Shown piece after piece: positions 36,213 through 45,131 of a DNA stretch of 64,000 bases. Source of the DNA: Bradyrhizobium diazoefficiens (GTDB lineage Bacteria; Pseudomonadota; Alphaproteobacteria; Rhizobiales; Xanthobacteraceae). The translations under genes and the position numbers were made by a program. The stretch lies in contig NZ_JAFCJE010000001.1 in the NCBI RefSeq assembly GCF_018131185.1, positions 186,001 to 250,000 on the forward strand, written 5' to 3'. The first letter of the stretch is position 1; each line of letters begins with the position of its first letter. The notes below the pieces were generated by a model, which saw only the letters and a list, made by a program, of their open reading frames with translations, did no database searches and was not told the DNA's origin.

Positions 36213-37838
36213 ATGTCGACCACGTCTCTTCCTGCCCATAGGGCGCGCACGAAGACCCGCCTGAGCTTCAACCGCTTCCGGGCCTGGCTGGTTGCCTGCG
36301 CGGTCCGCCCTGAGGCGAGATTGTGGCTGGTGATCCAGCTCGCGATCCTGCATGCGGTGCTCTGGACCCTCATCCTGATCAATCTCAAGGCCGCGCAGGA
36401 CGTTCACATGGACGTCGCAGAAGCCTATGGCTGGGGCCAGAAATTCCTCTGGGGCTACGGCAAGCACCCGCCGCTGTCGGGCTGGGTCGCCGGCCTCTGG
36501 TTCACGGTGTTCCCGGCGGCGGACTGGGCGACCTATGCGCTGGCGATGGCGACCGTCGGCGTCGGCATGGTGATCTGCTGGCTCCTCGCGTTGCGCGTGG
36601 TGGATGCGCGCCGCGCGTTCCTGGTCGTGGTGATGATCGCGCTCTACCCGATCTTCAATTTCAAGGGCTTCAAGTACAATCCGGACCTGCTTCAGCTCGT
36701 CACGCTGCCGCTGCTCGTGCTTGCTTATCTCAACGCCTTCGAGAAGCGGAGCTGGCAGTCAGGCGTCTTGCTCGGTCTCGCCGGCGCGCTGGCGCTGATG
36801 ACCAAATATTGGGTGCTGACCATGATCGGCGCCGTCGGCATGGCGGCGCTGATCCATCCCGAGCGGCTGAAATTCGTCGCGTCGCCGGCGCCATGGGTGG
36901 CGATCGCGACGATGGTGGTGGCGATGATCCCGCACATCGTCTGGCTGGCGGATGCGCATTTCGTGCCGCTGACCTATGCCGGCGATACCTACAGCCTCCA
37001 GGACGCGAGCCAGGTGCATCAGCTCGTCGCCGGCTACATGCTGCATAATCTGGGGCTGCTGGCCTTGCCGGTGGTGCTGGCCGGGCTCGCGATGGCGCTG
37101 GTGCCGCCTTGGTTCACACTGCTGTTGCGCGCGCCATTGCGCATCGTCACGCGCGCCTGGGCGCGCGGCGCCAATTCGGGCGTCAATCTTTCTCAGGCGC
37201 TGAACGTGTGGACGATCCAGATGATCGTCGCGGTCGGCCCGCCGCTCGGCGCGCTCGTCTTCAGCATCTACATGAAAACGGATTGGGGCATCTCGCTGTT
37301 CTTCCTGGTGCCCCTGGCGCTGGTCGCGATTCCCGCATTGCGGGTGCAGAGCGCGAGCCTGTTCAATATCGCCGCGATCTGGTTCGTGCTCAGCGCCGCG
37401 ACGCTCGCCGGCTCGCCCTGGATCGCCGCGCGCGAGATGGGCGCCAATGCCGGCAACACCGCGACCTATGGCGCGCGTTCGGATCTGGCGCGCGAATTGA
37501 CCCAGGCCTGGCACGCCCGCTTCGCCTCGCGCTGGGCGGTCGTCGTCGGGTCGATGGAGACGATTCAGCCGATGGTGTTCTACAGCCCCGATCATCCCAG
37601 TCCGTTCACGCCGAACGAAGCCTGGGCCTCCGGGCTGACCTCGCTCGACGACGTCAGGAGATACGGCTTCATCGGCGTGTTCGATGCGACCGACGAACGC
37701 CTGCCCAAGTTCGAGAAATGGGTCTCCGAAACCGCGCCGAACGCCGAGCGCATCGTGATGACCACACGCCGCTTTGCCCACGGCAAGCCCGGCCCGGCGA
37801 TGGTCTGGAACGTCTACATCGCGCCGCCGGGGAAGTGA
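36213..37838 (+). CDS. Family 39 glycosyltransferase (ArnT/PMT-like membrane protein)
   Basis: A 541-residue inner-membrane protein with about ten to twelve hydrophobic segments up to residue 410, then a soluble C-terminal domain. Near residues 65-85 is DVAEAYGWGQKFLWGYGKHPP, the acidic first-loop motif and conserved KHPP of the PMT_2/ArnT group, which transfer a sugar from a polyprenyl-phosphate donor on the periplasmic side. Members add sugars to lipid A, lipids or proteins. The acceptor is not known here. It converges on the HPr gene across a family B repeat. Confidence 0.85.
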   Translation: MSTTSLPAHRARTKTRLSFNRFRAWLVACAVRPEARLWLVIQLAILHAVLWTLILINLKAAQDVHMDVAEAYGWGQKFLWGYGKHPPLSGWVAGLWFTVFPAADWATYALAMATVGVGMVICWLLALRVVDARRAFLVVVMIALYPIFNFKGFKYNPDLLQLVTLPLLVLAYLNAFEKRSWQSGVLLGLAGALALMTKYWVLTMIGAVGMAALIHPERLKFVASPAPWVAIATMVVAMIPHIVWLADAHFVPLTYAGDTYSLQDASQVHQLVAGYMLHNLGLLALPVVLAGLAMALVPPWFTLLLRAPLRIVTRAWARGANSGVNLSQALNVWTIQMIVAVGPPLGALVFSIYMKTDWGISLFFLVPLALVAIPALRVQSASLFNIAAIWFVLSAATLAGSPWIAAREMGANAGNTATYGARSDLARELTQAWHARFASRWAVVVGSMETIQPMVFYSPDHPSPFTPNEAWASGLTSLDDVRRYGFIGVFDATDERLPKFEKWVSETAPNAERIVMTTRRFAHGKPGPAMVWNVYIAPPGK

Positions 37839-37844
37839 CCGAAG

Positions 37845-37902
37845 GTCATTCCGGGGCGATGTGCAGCATGGGCCTGGTGCTTTCGCACCATCCCGGAATG
37901 AC
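37845..37902. repeat. Intergenic palindromic repeat, family B, short copy
   Basis: GTCATTCCGGGGCGA at the left and TCCCGGAATGAC at the right are inverted copies, with GGCCTGGTGC/GCACCATC inside. Related elements lie at 50545-50645 and 56382-56505. This one sits between convergent genes and could end transcription on both strands. Confidence 0.7.
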
Positions 37903-37911
37903 GGGGAGAAT

Positions 37912-38229
37912 CTAAACCCCTTCCTCGTTGAACTTGCTTTCAACGAGCTCCGTGATCGCCGCGAGCGCGGCTTCCGCTTCCGCGCCGGACGCCGCGACAG
38001 TGATCGTGGTGCCCGGTCCGGCCGCGAGCATCATCAGGCCCATGATCGAGGTGCCGCCGACGGTCTCGCCGCCGCGCGTCACCCAGACCTGCGCGTCGAA
38101 GCGTTCGACCGCCTGGACGAATTTCGCCGAGGCCCGCGCATGCAGGCCGCGCTTGTTGATGATCAGGAGATCCTTGGAGATCGCGCCCGCGGGCACGCCT
38201 GTCCCCGCTTGTGGCGCCTCCTCGCTCAT
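37912..38229 (-). CDS. ptsH: HPr-family phosphocarrier protein (regulatory PTS)
   Basis: A 105-residue phosphocarrier. KRGLHARASAKF holds the active-site histidine (H30), and TSIMGLMML holds the serine that HprK can phosphorylate. There is an N-terminal extension of about 17 residues before the HPr fold, compared with E. coli HPr or NPr. Its start overlaps the end of the EIIA gene by four bases, so the two are translationally coupled. In Rhizobiales this PTS transports no sugar. It signals nitrogen and carbon state through EIIA and HprK. Confidence 0.93.
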   Translation of the reverse strand: MSEEAPQAGTGVPAGAISKDLLIINKRGLHARASAKFVQAVERFDAQVWVTRGGETVGGTSIMGLMMLAAGPGTTITVAASGAEAEAALAAITELVESKFNEEGV

Positions 38230-38627
38230 TTGCCGGCGAGCACCCGGCTGGCGATGGTGACGTATTTGCGGCCAGCTTCCTGGGCCATCGCGATCGCGTC
38301 CGGCAGCGGACGCTCCTCGCGCACCTTGGCGAGCTTCACCAGCATGGGAAGGTTGATGCCCGCGAGCACTTCGACCTTGGGCCGGCTCATACAGGATATT
38401 GCGAGATTCGACGGTGTGCCGCCGAACATGTCGGTGAGGATCGCAACGCCGTCGCCGGAATCGACGCGGTTAACCGCCTCGATGATGTCGCTTCGGCAAA
38501 GATCGGAATCGTCTTCGGCACCGATCGTGATCGCTTCGATTTGCTTTTGTGGGCCCATGACATGCTCAAGCGCTGCCTTGAATTCGTCGGCAAGGCGCCC
38601 GTGGGTCACAAGTACTAGACCAATCAT
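38226..38627 (-). CDS. PTS EIIA component, mannose (EIIA-Man) type
   Basis: A 133-residue protein with the active-site histidine at H9 (MIGLVLVTHGRLADEF) and the DMFGGTPSN loop characteristic of EIIA-Man. No EIIB or EIIC components are encoded nearby, so the chain HPr to EIIA is regulatory. The open frame extends to 38684, but the natural start is ATG 38627. It overlaps the HPr gene by four bases and lies 133 bp downstream of hprK. Confidence 0.93.
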   Translation of the reverse strand: MIGLVLVTHGRLADEFKAALEHVMGPQKQIEAITIGAEDDSDLCRSDIIEAVNRVDSGDGVAILTDMFGGTPSNLAISCMSRPKVEVLAGINLPMLVKLAKVREERPLPDAIAMAQEAGRKYVTIASRVLAGK

Positions 38628-38760
38628 CGGAAAACTCCTCGCGGGCGCTTTTGGTGCACCGCACGAACGCGCCACTTTGACCATCCAGAGCCCCTGCGCA
38701 AGAGGGGATGTTGCGTATCTCCCTGAATCTAGACGGATGGATGAGGGGAGCTGCGCCGGT

Positions 38761-39285
38761 CTATTCGGTCGCGATAGTGGGGTTCATATGGTTACCATTT
38801 CCCTTCAAACAATCGCCTGAAGGGTTAACGGAAGATGAACTCTTGGTAGTGGTCAAGGCCGCGACAACTAAAGGGAGCGGTGAATAGTCGCGTCCAACCG
38901 GGATTCGCGGTATTTCGACACCGAAAATGCTTGTTTTCAGGGATTCGGCCGGCGGCAGGCGTTCCGCGTCGGCGGCGTCCAGATCGACCACGAGACCGAC
39001 GGTCGCATGCTCCACGTAGTCGCACCGGCGGATCCCCAAGCCGCGGATCTCGATCAGGCCCGCCAGGCGAGAAGCGGCGCGGACCTCAATTTCATCGCCG
39101 ACTGTCGCCAGATGGACACGGTCATCCCCGACCAGAACGGCCCTTTCGACCACCCCGGCGCGGCCCGCCATGATCAAATCGAAGGCAAGGCGCGACTTGC
39201 CGGAGCCTGAGGGCCCGCGGATCAGCACCGCCAGAGGCCCGACCTTGACCGCGGAGGCGTGAACGCTGGGCCCGCCGTCGCTCAT
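38761..39285 (-). CDS. hprK: HPr kinase/phosphorylase, short alphaproteobacterial form
   Basis: A 174-residue enzyme consisting only of the C-terminal catalytic domain of HprK. Walker A reads RGPSGSGKSRLAFDL near residue 25; GDDRVHLATVGD and IEIRGLGIRRCDYV match the catalytic aspartate and HprK signature region. Firmicute enzymes are about 310 residues, with an N-terminal domain that is absent here, as is usual in alphaproteobacteria. It phosphorylates HPr on serine. Its start overlaps the chvG stop codon by four bases, coupling the PTS genes to the ChvGI two-component system. Confidence 0.93.
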   Translation of the reverse strand: MSDGGPSVHASAVKVGPLAVLIRGPSGSGKSRLAFDLIMAGRAGVVERAVLVGDDRVHLATVGDEIEVRAASRLAGLIEIRGLGIRRCDYVEHATVGLVVDLDAADAERLPPAESLKTSIFGVEIPRIPVGRDYSPLPLVVAALTTTKSSSSVNPSGDCLKGNGNHMNPTIATE

Positions 39286-41078
39286 AGCGCCGGCAGCCTC
39301 ACGACGAAGCGCGCGCCTGATACGGTCGGAACGCCCTCGTCATCCGGTGGGCCTGCGCGGTTCTCGGCCCAGATGCGTCCGCCATGCGCGTCGATGATCT
39401 GCTTGGAGATCGACAGGCCGAGGCCGGAGTTCTGGCCAAAGCCCTGATGCGGACGATCGGTGTAGAAGCGCTCGAAGATGCGCTCCAGCGCGTCGTCGCG
39501 AATGCCGGGGCCGTCGTCGTCGACCACGATCTCGATCTCTCCGCGGACGCGGCGGCAAATGAGACGTACCTTGCTGCCGGCTTCCGAGAAGGATTGTGCG
39601 TTGGAGAGCAGGTTGGAGACCACCTGCCCGAGCCGTGAATCGTGACCGGTCACGGCGAACGTGTCGGACGCGCTGCGGCCTTCGAAGCGCATCTCGACCG
39701 CGACGTCGTGGCCGAGCTTGGTTTCATTGGCGACGGAGACCAGCGTCGTCAGCAGGCGGCGCAGGTCGACCGGGATCGCGTCCTGGCGCTGCAATTCGGC
39801 ATCGAGGCGGCTGGCGTCGGAGATGTCGGAGATGAGCCGGTCGAGCCGCTTGACGTCGTGCTCGATCACCTCGAGCAGACGCGCGCGGCTGTTCTCGTTG
39901 CGCGCCAGCGGCAGCGTCTCGACCGCCGAGCGCAGCGAGGTCAGCGGGTTCTTCAGCTCATGCGCGACGTCCGCAGCGAACATCTCGATCGCCTCGATGC
40001 GGCTGTAGAGCGCGCTGGTCATGTCGCGCAGCGCGCCGGAGAGGTGGCCGATTTCGTCGCGGCGGCGGGTGAAATCCGGGATCTCGATGCGGGCCTTGAT
40101 GCGGCGGCGGACGCGCTCGGCGCTGTCGGCGAGCCGGCGCACGGGACCCGCGATCGTGCTCGCGAGCAGCAGCGACAGCATGATCATGACGGCGGCCGCG
40201 ACGCCGCCGACCTTCAGGATGGCGAGGCGCTCGGCGGTGACCATCTGGTCGATGTCGTCGCCCTGCGTCGAGAGCATCAAGGCGCCGCGGATGGCGCGCG
40301 AGCGCAGCACGGGGACCGCGACCGAGACGATCACCTCGCCGCGTGCATTGACCCGCACCATCGAGCGCTTCTGGCCCTGGAGCGCATCGCCCACCTCCGC
40401 ATAGCCGTTGCCGTTCTCGGGGCCGAGCTCGCGGTAGAGCGGCAGGTCGCCGCGATTGAGCCAGGTGCGCACCGCGACCATGCCGCGCTCGACGATGCCG
40501 GGCTTCTCGGCCGGCGGCGGCAGATTGTAGCGCAGCACGTTCTCGAGATTGCGGCTGTCGACCAGCAGGCTGCCGTTCGGATCGTAGATGCGGGCACGCG
40601 TCTTGGTCGGCGAGATCAGCGTGCGCAGCACCGGGGCCACGCGCTCCGGATTGATCGGGAAGTCCAGCGGCGAATATTCGTCCGGGCCGCCATAGGTCTC
40701 GCCCGGCTTGAGGTCGAGCAGCCGGTCGGGATCGATGGTGATGGCGTTGGTCTGCACGGTGGCGGAGGCCGCGATCGCGCCGGCGATGATCTCGGCCTGA
40801 ACCAGGAGGCTCTGCGCCCGCGCGTCGATCAGGCCGGCGCGGAATTGCGACAGATACAGGATGCTCGCGACCAGCGCGACGAGACCGGCGAGGTTGAGCG
40901 AGACGATGCGGCGGGTCAGGCTGGAGAAGGACAGCGCGAAGAAGAACTGCCCGGCGCGCGTCAGCCAGTTCAGCGGCCGAAAGCCCTGCCGCTTGTCTTC
41001 GGCGACGTGCTCCTGAACGCCGTCGGACGTGGCATCCCCGGCGCTCTGGTTCGAATCAGGCTGCGTTCGGTCAAGCAA
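39282..41078 (-). CDS. chvG: ChvG/ExoS-type sensor histidine kinase
   Basis: A 598-residue inner-membrane kinase. A cytoplasmic start leads to one membrane segment near residues 58-80, a periplasmic sensor domain to about 285, a second segment (VGGVAAAVMIMLSLLLAST) and a HAMP domain. The phosphorylated histidine is H373 in ADVAHELKNPL. The N box (QVVSNLLSNAQSF) and G boxes (DDDGPGIRDD, GLGLSISK) follow. In rhizobia and Agrobacterium ChvG senses acid or envelope stress and is held in check by ExoR. It is the second gene of chvI-chvG-hprK-EIIA-HPr. Confidence 0.95.
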   Translation of the reverse strand: MLDRTQPDSNQSAGDATSDGVQEHVAEDKRQGFRPLNWLTRAGQFFFALSFSSLTRRIVSLNLAGLVALVASILYLSQFRAGLIDARAQSLLVQAEIIAGAIAASATVQTNAITIDPDRLLDLKPGETYGGPDEYSPLDFPINPERVAPVLRTLISPTKTRARIYDPNGSLLVDSRNLENVLRYNLPPPAEKPGIVERGMVAVRTWLNRGDLPLYRELGPENGNGYAEVGDALQGQKRSMVRVNARGEVIVSVAVPVLRSRAIRGALMLSTQGDDIDQMVTAERLAILKVGGVAAAVMIMLSLLLASTIAGPVRRLADSAERVRRRIKARIEIPDFTRRRDEIGHLSGALRDMTSALYSRIEAIEMFAADVAHELKNPLTSLRSAVETLPLARNENSRARLLEVIEHDVKRLDRLISDISDASRLDAELQRQDAIPVDLRRLLTTLVSVANETKLGHDVAVEMRFEGRSASDTFAVTGHDSRLGQVVSNLLSNAQSFSEAGSKVRLICRRVRGEIEIVVDDDGPGIRDDALERIFERFYTDRPHQGFGQNSGLGLSISKQIIDAHGGRIWAENRAGPPDDEGVPTVSGARFVVRLPAL

Positions 41079-41193
41079 TGCTTACGCCCGCGTTAGGACG
41101 GCTCGTCGAGAAGGTCCCCGCATCCTAGAGCCATCCCGGTCCCGATGGAATCAGAACCGGCGATGCCCTCAGTCTTTCGTGAAGCTATGAGCC

Positions 41194-41895
41194 TCAGGCT
41201 TCCTTGAAACGGTAGCCGACGCCGTAGAGCGTCTCGATCATCTCGAACTCGTTGTCGACCACCTTGAACTTCTTGCGAAGCCGCTTGATGTGGCTGTCGA
41301 TGGTGCGGTCGTCGACATAGACCTGGTCGTCGTAGGCGGCATCCATCAGCGCGTTGCGGCTCTTCACCACGCCGGGCCGGGTCGCCAGCGCCTGCAGGAT
41401 CAGGAATTCGGTGACGGTCAGCGTGACCGGCTCGTTCTTCCAGGTGCAGGTATGCCGCTCCGGATCCATGCGCAAAAGGCCGCGGTCGAGCGCCTTGGCA
41501 TCGTTCTCCTTCGGCGCGACGGTCGGGTCCTTCGGCGCCGAGCGGCGCAGCACTGCCTTGACGCGCTCGACCAGAAGGCGCTGCGAGAACGGTTTGCGGA
41601 TGAAGTCGTCGGCGCCCATCTTGAGGCCGAACAGTTCGTCGATCTCTTCGTCCTTGGAGGTCAGGAAGATCACCGGCAGGTCGGACTTCTGCCTGAGACG
41701 GCGCAACGTCTCCATGCCGTCCATGCGCGGCATCTTGATGTCGAGGATGGCGAGGTCAGGCTGGGTGGTGCGGAAACCGTCGAGCGCGGAGGCGCCGTCG
41801 GTGTAGGTCATGATGCGGTAGCCTTCGGCTTCCAGCGCGATCGAGACGGATGTGAGAATGTTGCGGTCGTCGTCGACCAAAGCGATTGTGGGCAT
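41194..41895 (-). CDS. chvI: ChvI-type response regulator (OmpR family)
   Basis: A 233-residue regulator. The receiver domain has the acidic pocket VDDDRN and the phosphorylated D52 in DIKMPRMDG, with K in FIRKPFS. The C-terminal winged helix has [19 protein letters not shown] and [16 protein letters not shown]. The start is ATG 41895; an in-frame extension to 41952 lacks support. It lies 115 bp upstream of chvG on the same strand. In related bacteria ChvI controls exopolysaccharide, acid response and symbiosis or virulence genes. Confidence 0.96.
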   Translation of the reverse strand: MPTIALVDDDRNILTSVSIALEAEGYRIMTYTDGASALDGFRTTQPDLAILDIKMPRMDGMETLRRLRQKSDLPVIFLTSKDEEIDELFGLKMGADDFIRKPFSQRLLVERVKAVLRRSAPKDPTVAPKENDAKALDRGLLRMDPERHTCTWKNEPVTLTVTEFLILQALATRPGVVKSRNALMDAAYDDQVYVDDRTIDSHIKRLRKKFKVVDNEFEMIETLYGVGYRFKEA

Positions 41896-42136
41896 GAGCC
41901 TCTGCTTTCTGCTTTCCGTTTGGGTCGTGGCTTGAAACGGCGAGCAATCCACTGATGCGCCGCATACATGGGTGCCGAAATCGGCATTCGAACCTTGTCA
42001 CCGAGCAATGCAAGCTGGGCTGAAGTGTGACCAAGTTCCACGAAACACGGCAGATTCGCCGCATGTCGACCCATAACCGGGCCCTCGTTTACCCGAAAAA
42101 AGGCCCTCCTTGCAACCACCTGAACCGAGAAAGCCG

Positions 42137-42874
42137 ATGCAACCGACCCCTGATTTCGACCCCGGAAGGCTCGCAAAATCCCTGCTGCGTCGATCACGGC
42201 AGGGGGCGCTGGCAACTCTCATGGCCGGCAGCGGCGATCCCTATTGTTCCCTGGTCAATCTGGCCAGCCATCCCGATGGCTCGCCGATTTTGCTGATCTC
42301 GGGCCTCGCCGTGCATACCAAGAACATCCTGGCGGACAGCCGGGTCTCGCTCATGCTGGACGAGCGGGCGGCCGGCGATCCCTTGGAAGGCGCCCGGATC
42401 ATGCTGTCGGGCCGGGCAGAACAGGACGACGCCGAGAAGGAGTTGCTCCAGCGGCGCTATCTCAATGCCCATCCTTCGGCCGAAGGCTTTGTTTCCTTTA
42501 AGGATTTCTCGTTCTTTCGGATCCGCCCCACGGGAACCCATCTGGTGGCCGGCTTCGGCCGGATCGTCGATCTCAAGCCCGAGCGGTTCCTCACGGACCT
42601 CACCGGCGCCGAGGACCTCCTGGCCGCGGAGGAGGGGGCTGTCGCGCATATGAACGCCGACCATCGCGACGCCCTGAGCCTCTATGCGACGAAGCTCCTG
42701 GGTGCGGCCGAAGGCGACTGGCGCTGTACCGGCTGCGATCCGGAAGGTCTCGACATGCAGGACGGCCAGACCGCGCTGCGGCTGGATTTCCCGGAGCGGG
42801 TCACCGACGGCACGTCGCTGCGCAAGATGCTGGTTCGTCTCGCTGGCGAAGCGCGCAGCAAGGTGGACGATTAG
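42137..42874 (+). CDS. HugZ family heme-utilisation/FMN-binding protein
   Basis: A 245-residue protein. The N-terminal split-barrel domain (about residues 15-150, with RQGALATLMAGSGDPYCSLVNLASHPDGSPILLISGLAVHTKN) is of the pyridoxamine-phosphate-oxidase type. The C-terminal DUF2470 domain has AVAHMNADHRDALSLYATKLL near residues 175-195. Together these define the HugZ family, some members of which degrade heme. ATG 42137 follows GAGAAAG. It is divergent from chvI across 240 bp that must hold both promoters. Confidence 0.88.
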   Translation: MQPTPDFDPGRLAKSLLRRSRQGALATLMAGSGDPYCSLVNLASHPDGSPILLISGLAVHTKNILADSRVSLMLDERAAGDPLEGARIMLSGRAEQDDAEKELLQRRYLNAHPSAEGFVSFKDFSFFRIRPTGTHLVAGFGRIVDLKPERFLTDLTGAEDLLAAEEGAVAHMNADHRDALSLYATKLLGAAEGDWRCTGCDPEGLDMQDGQTALRLDFPERVTDGTSLRKMLVRLAGEARSKVDD

Positions 42875-42972
42875 GGCGTGTATTCCCGAAATCGAGGTCG
42901 GCTCTGAGCGCCGAGCGGAAGTTTTCTGATCGGTTAGGGCGGGACTTGCTGACCCGGTGCGGATGAGCCGCT

Positions 42973-43956
42973 CTATTTCAAGCGCCGTCCACGCGCGAGA
43001 ACCTCCGAGGGAAGTTCTCCGAACATATTCCGGAAGTCGTTGGCGAAATGACCTAAATTGGCAAAGCCGCATTTGAAGGCGATTTGGGAGACGGAGGTTC
43101 TTGGATTTCCTTCCAGGAGCATTTGCCTGGCACGTCGGAGCCGAACGGACTTTGCAAACTGCATCGGCGAATATCCGCGATACTTCTTGAAAGCTGCGTA
43201 GAGGCTGCGAATGCTGGTGTTCGTTTGTGACGCCAACTCCTCGATGACAACAGCACGAGCCCAATTAGCTTCGATGTATTCTTCGGCCGAGCGGACTATG
43301 AGAGGCGCAGGCTCCGTGGCGGGGCTCTCCAATAGTTCGGTGTAGTTGTGTTTCTGAGCCGAGAGAAACGTCATGATCAGCGCTTGCTCGAGTTCGATCA
43401 GCGTCGGTCTAGGTAACTGCGCTGCCGTTGAATTGAGCTGGTCAGCCAAGAACATTGTGAGCTGGCGCAACAGATGAGCTGCAGGCTGCTTCAGCGGCGC
43501 GATGGGGTCGAACAACAGTTCTCCACGAGGTGGTACTCCCAAAAGTGCTGTTAACGCCTTCTCCAGCGCACTCGTCTTGATGCGGAGGACCAGCTGCTCG
43601 AACCCGCCTTCGAAGATGATGGTGGCGGGCTGCCCTGGCGGGGTAATGCCGGAATGCTGCTCGTCCACGGGCAGCGTCGTGGCGCCTAGAACGACTCCCG
43701 CTTTCCCCTTGAGGCCAACTTGTAGTCTTGCAAAATCGCCCTCGGGAAAATCGACGACCGTTCTGGCAGCATATCCACAAAAGCCGAGCCCGATGTGAGG
43801 CAATACCAGGTAATTCGCTACTCCTTCGAAATCGATTGAATCCGTGACGTCAAATCCGGTTGCCCCATAGACCGTGCGCAGCGCGTCTCTCATCTCTTCC
43901 GGGTTGCGTGTGCGGACGACCGGAGAGCGGCTGAGCGGGTGATCCATTTCATCCAT
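42973..43956 (-). CDS. AraC family transcriptional regulator
   Basis: A 327-residue regulator. An N-terminal cupin-like ligand domain (about residues 1-215) is of the AraC_binding_2 type, and a C-terminal pair of helix-turn-helix motifs follows (about 225-325, with VIEELASQTNTSIRSLYAAFKKYRGYSPMQFAKSVRLRRARQ and VSQIAFKCGFANLGHFANDFRNMFGE). The codon use is visibly less GC-rich than neighbouring genes, which hints at later acquisition. It lies between HugZ and the small ORF pair, with a 531-bp AT-richer region upstream. Confidence 0.92.
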   Translation of the reverse strand: MDEMDHPLSRSPVVRTRNPEEMRDALRTVYGATGFDVTDSIDFEGVANYLVLPHIGLGFCGYAARTVVDFPEGDFARLQVGLKGKAGVVLGATTLPVDEQHSGITPPGQPATIIFEGGFEQLVLRIKTSALEKALTALLGVPPRGELLFDPIAPLKQPAAHLLRQLTMFLADQLNSTAAQLPRPTLIELEQALIMTFLSAQKHNYTELLESPATEPAPLIVRSAEEYIEANWARAVVIEELASQTNTSIRSLYAAFKKYRGYSPMQFAKSVRLRRARQMLLEGNPRTSVSQIAFKCGFANLGHFANDFRNMFGELPSEVLARGRRLK

Positions 43957-44487
43957 TTAAAAACTGCTGAAGCAGAATAATGCATTTGGCACTGATCTGG
44001 ATCAAGACATGCTTCGATGCCGGAATTGAGTAGTGTTTGCAGAATTTGGCCATGAGAAATCGTTGTGCCGGCACGACAGGTGAGACATGCTGCCGCAATC
44101 GATGGCGGTGCTCACTACAAGATCCGACTTGGAATCGTGACGAGTCCTGCCAAAGGCGCTGCCTGCGTTCGCAGCGGTGACTAGGAGTGCCACCAATATC
44201 GTTGAGATAACTAAACCGGACAGCTTTCAATAACGTAATTATACTACTTTCTTTCGTCCGTTGGCAGCTGGCTATGGCCGCCGCCCATGGCTTCCCCAAG
44301 CTGCACCGAACGAAAACTGACCGTCGCATGTCCGGCGGTCCATTTCTCTCTCGGATTCAGCAGGCAATTGCTCAATGAGTGCCTGACGCTGCGAAACTTG
44401 AGCACACTTTGCAGGGTTCGATCTTGGGTGACTGTTCGCATACGGCGCGAACCAGATTAGCGTCTTATGGTCCGAAGGAGAAATGAG
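43957..44487. other. AT-richer non-coding region upstream of the AraC regulator
   Basis: This 531-bp stretch separates the divergent AraC and small-ORF genes. It is clearly lower in GC than the rest of the window and holds no ORF that I trust. It contains the near-perfect inverted repeat GTTGTGCC-GGCACGAC at 44062-44077, a possible regulator site. Promoters for both sides are presumably here. Confidence 0.5.
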
Positions 44488-44679
44488 GTGAGCCATCCGA
44501 TAAGCGATGCCTTCCTGACCACTCAGAACGTCAAACGCTTCAGAGAACTCTTGAGCAAGGAAAGGCGTCCGGAAAGGCGCAGCGAAATACTCGACTTGCT
44601 TGCAGCTGAACTGGCCAAGCTTCCCGAACCTTCACAACGGGTCGAATTGATCAGGACGGCGAAGTATCTGGTAACGTGA
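44488..44679 (+). CDS. Small hypothetical protein, coupled ORF 1
   Basis: A 63-residue hydrophilic, probably helical protein (FLTTQNVKRFRELLSKERRPERRSEILDLLAAELAKLP) without signal or membrane segment. GTG 44488 is preceded by AGGAG at seven bases, better than ATG 44467, which has no ribosome binding site. Its stop overlaps the next ORF start (GTGA). Short helical proteins of this sort are frequent in Bradyrhizobium and unnamed. No function is proposed. Confidence 0.55.
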   Translation: MSHPISDAFLTTQNVKRFRELLSKERRPERRSEILDLLAAELAKLPEPSQRVELIRTAKYLVT

Positions 44680-44933
44680 CGGGACATCTCGGTTTAGCCA
44701 TGCACAACGTCATTCAATTTCCAGCGGCACGTCCTCGGCCCGATTTGGAAGGAGATGTTCGGCGCGCCATACTCCTTCTCGAGGTCTCCATTCTTCGGAC
44801 TGCCAGCTTGATCGCGACCTGCCCTGCGAGCGAACGGAAGCTTGAATTCGATGGGAAGCTTCTAGATCTGCAAGCCAAGCTCGAACACCTGCGCGGTCTG
44901 GCTCGAAGCACCTTTGCTGAAACCCGCCGTTGA
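44676..44933 (+). CDS. Small hypothetical protein, coupled ORF 2
   Basis: An 85-residue protein if it starts at the overlapping GTG 44676, or 77 residues from ATG 44700. The part starting MHNVIQFPAARPRPDLEGD is proline-rich, then largely helical (VRRAILLLEVSILRTASLIATCPASERKLEFDGKLLDLQAKLEHLRGLARS). The start codon overlaps the previous stop codon by four bases, suggesting translational coupling. No family is recognised. Confidence 0.5.
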   Translation: MTGHLGLAMHNVIQFPAARPRPDLEGDVRRAILLLEVSILRTASLIATCPASERKLEFDGKLLDLQAKLEHLRGLARSTFAETRR

Positions 44934-45131
44934 AGGTGATTCCGTTTTTGGGCCCATCCGCGACCTCCGGCGACGACCGGCTTTGTACCGCTGTTGACGG
45001 GGGACGGACACCCGGGGGCGCCCAAACCAAGCGCCGAATTATGAGTACCCCTGGAACGCAACGCTTTGAACGCCGCGCCCCATCGCTGCGACCCAAGACG
45101 GTAGGTCTTGAGGCTCGCAGCGAGAGGGTTC

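Noticed and set aside
43949..44329. A 126-residue minus-strand frame overlapping the AraC start
   Set aside because: It has unlikely composition and no ribosome binding site, and it overlaps a better-supported gene.
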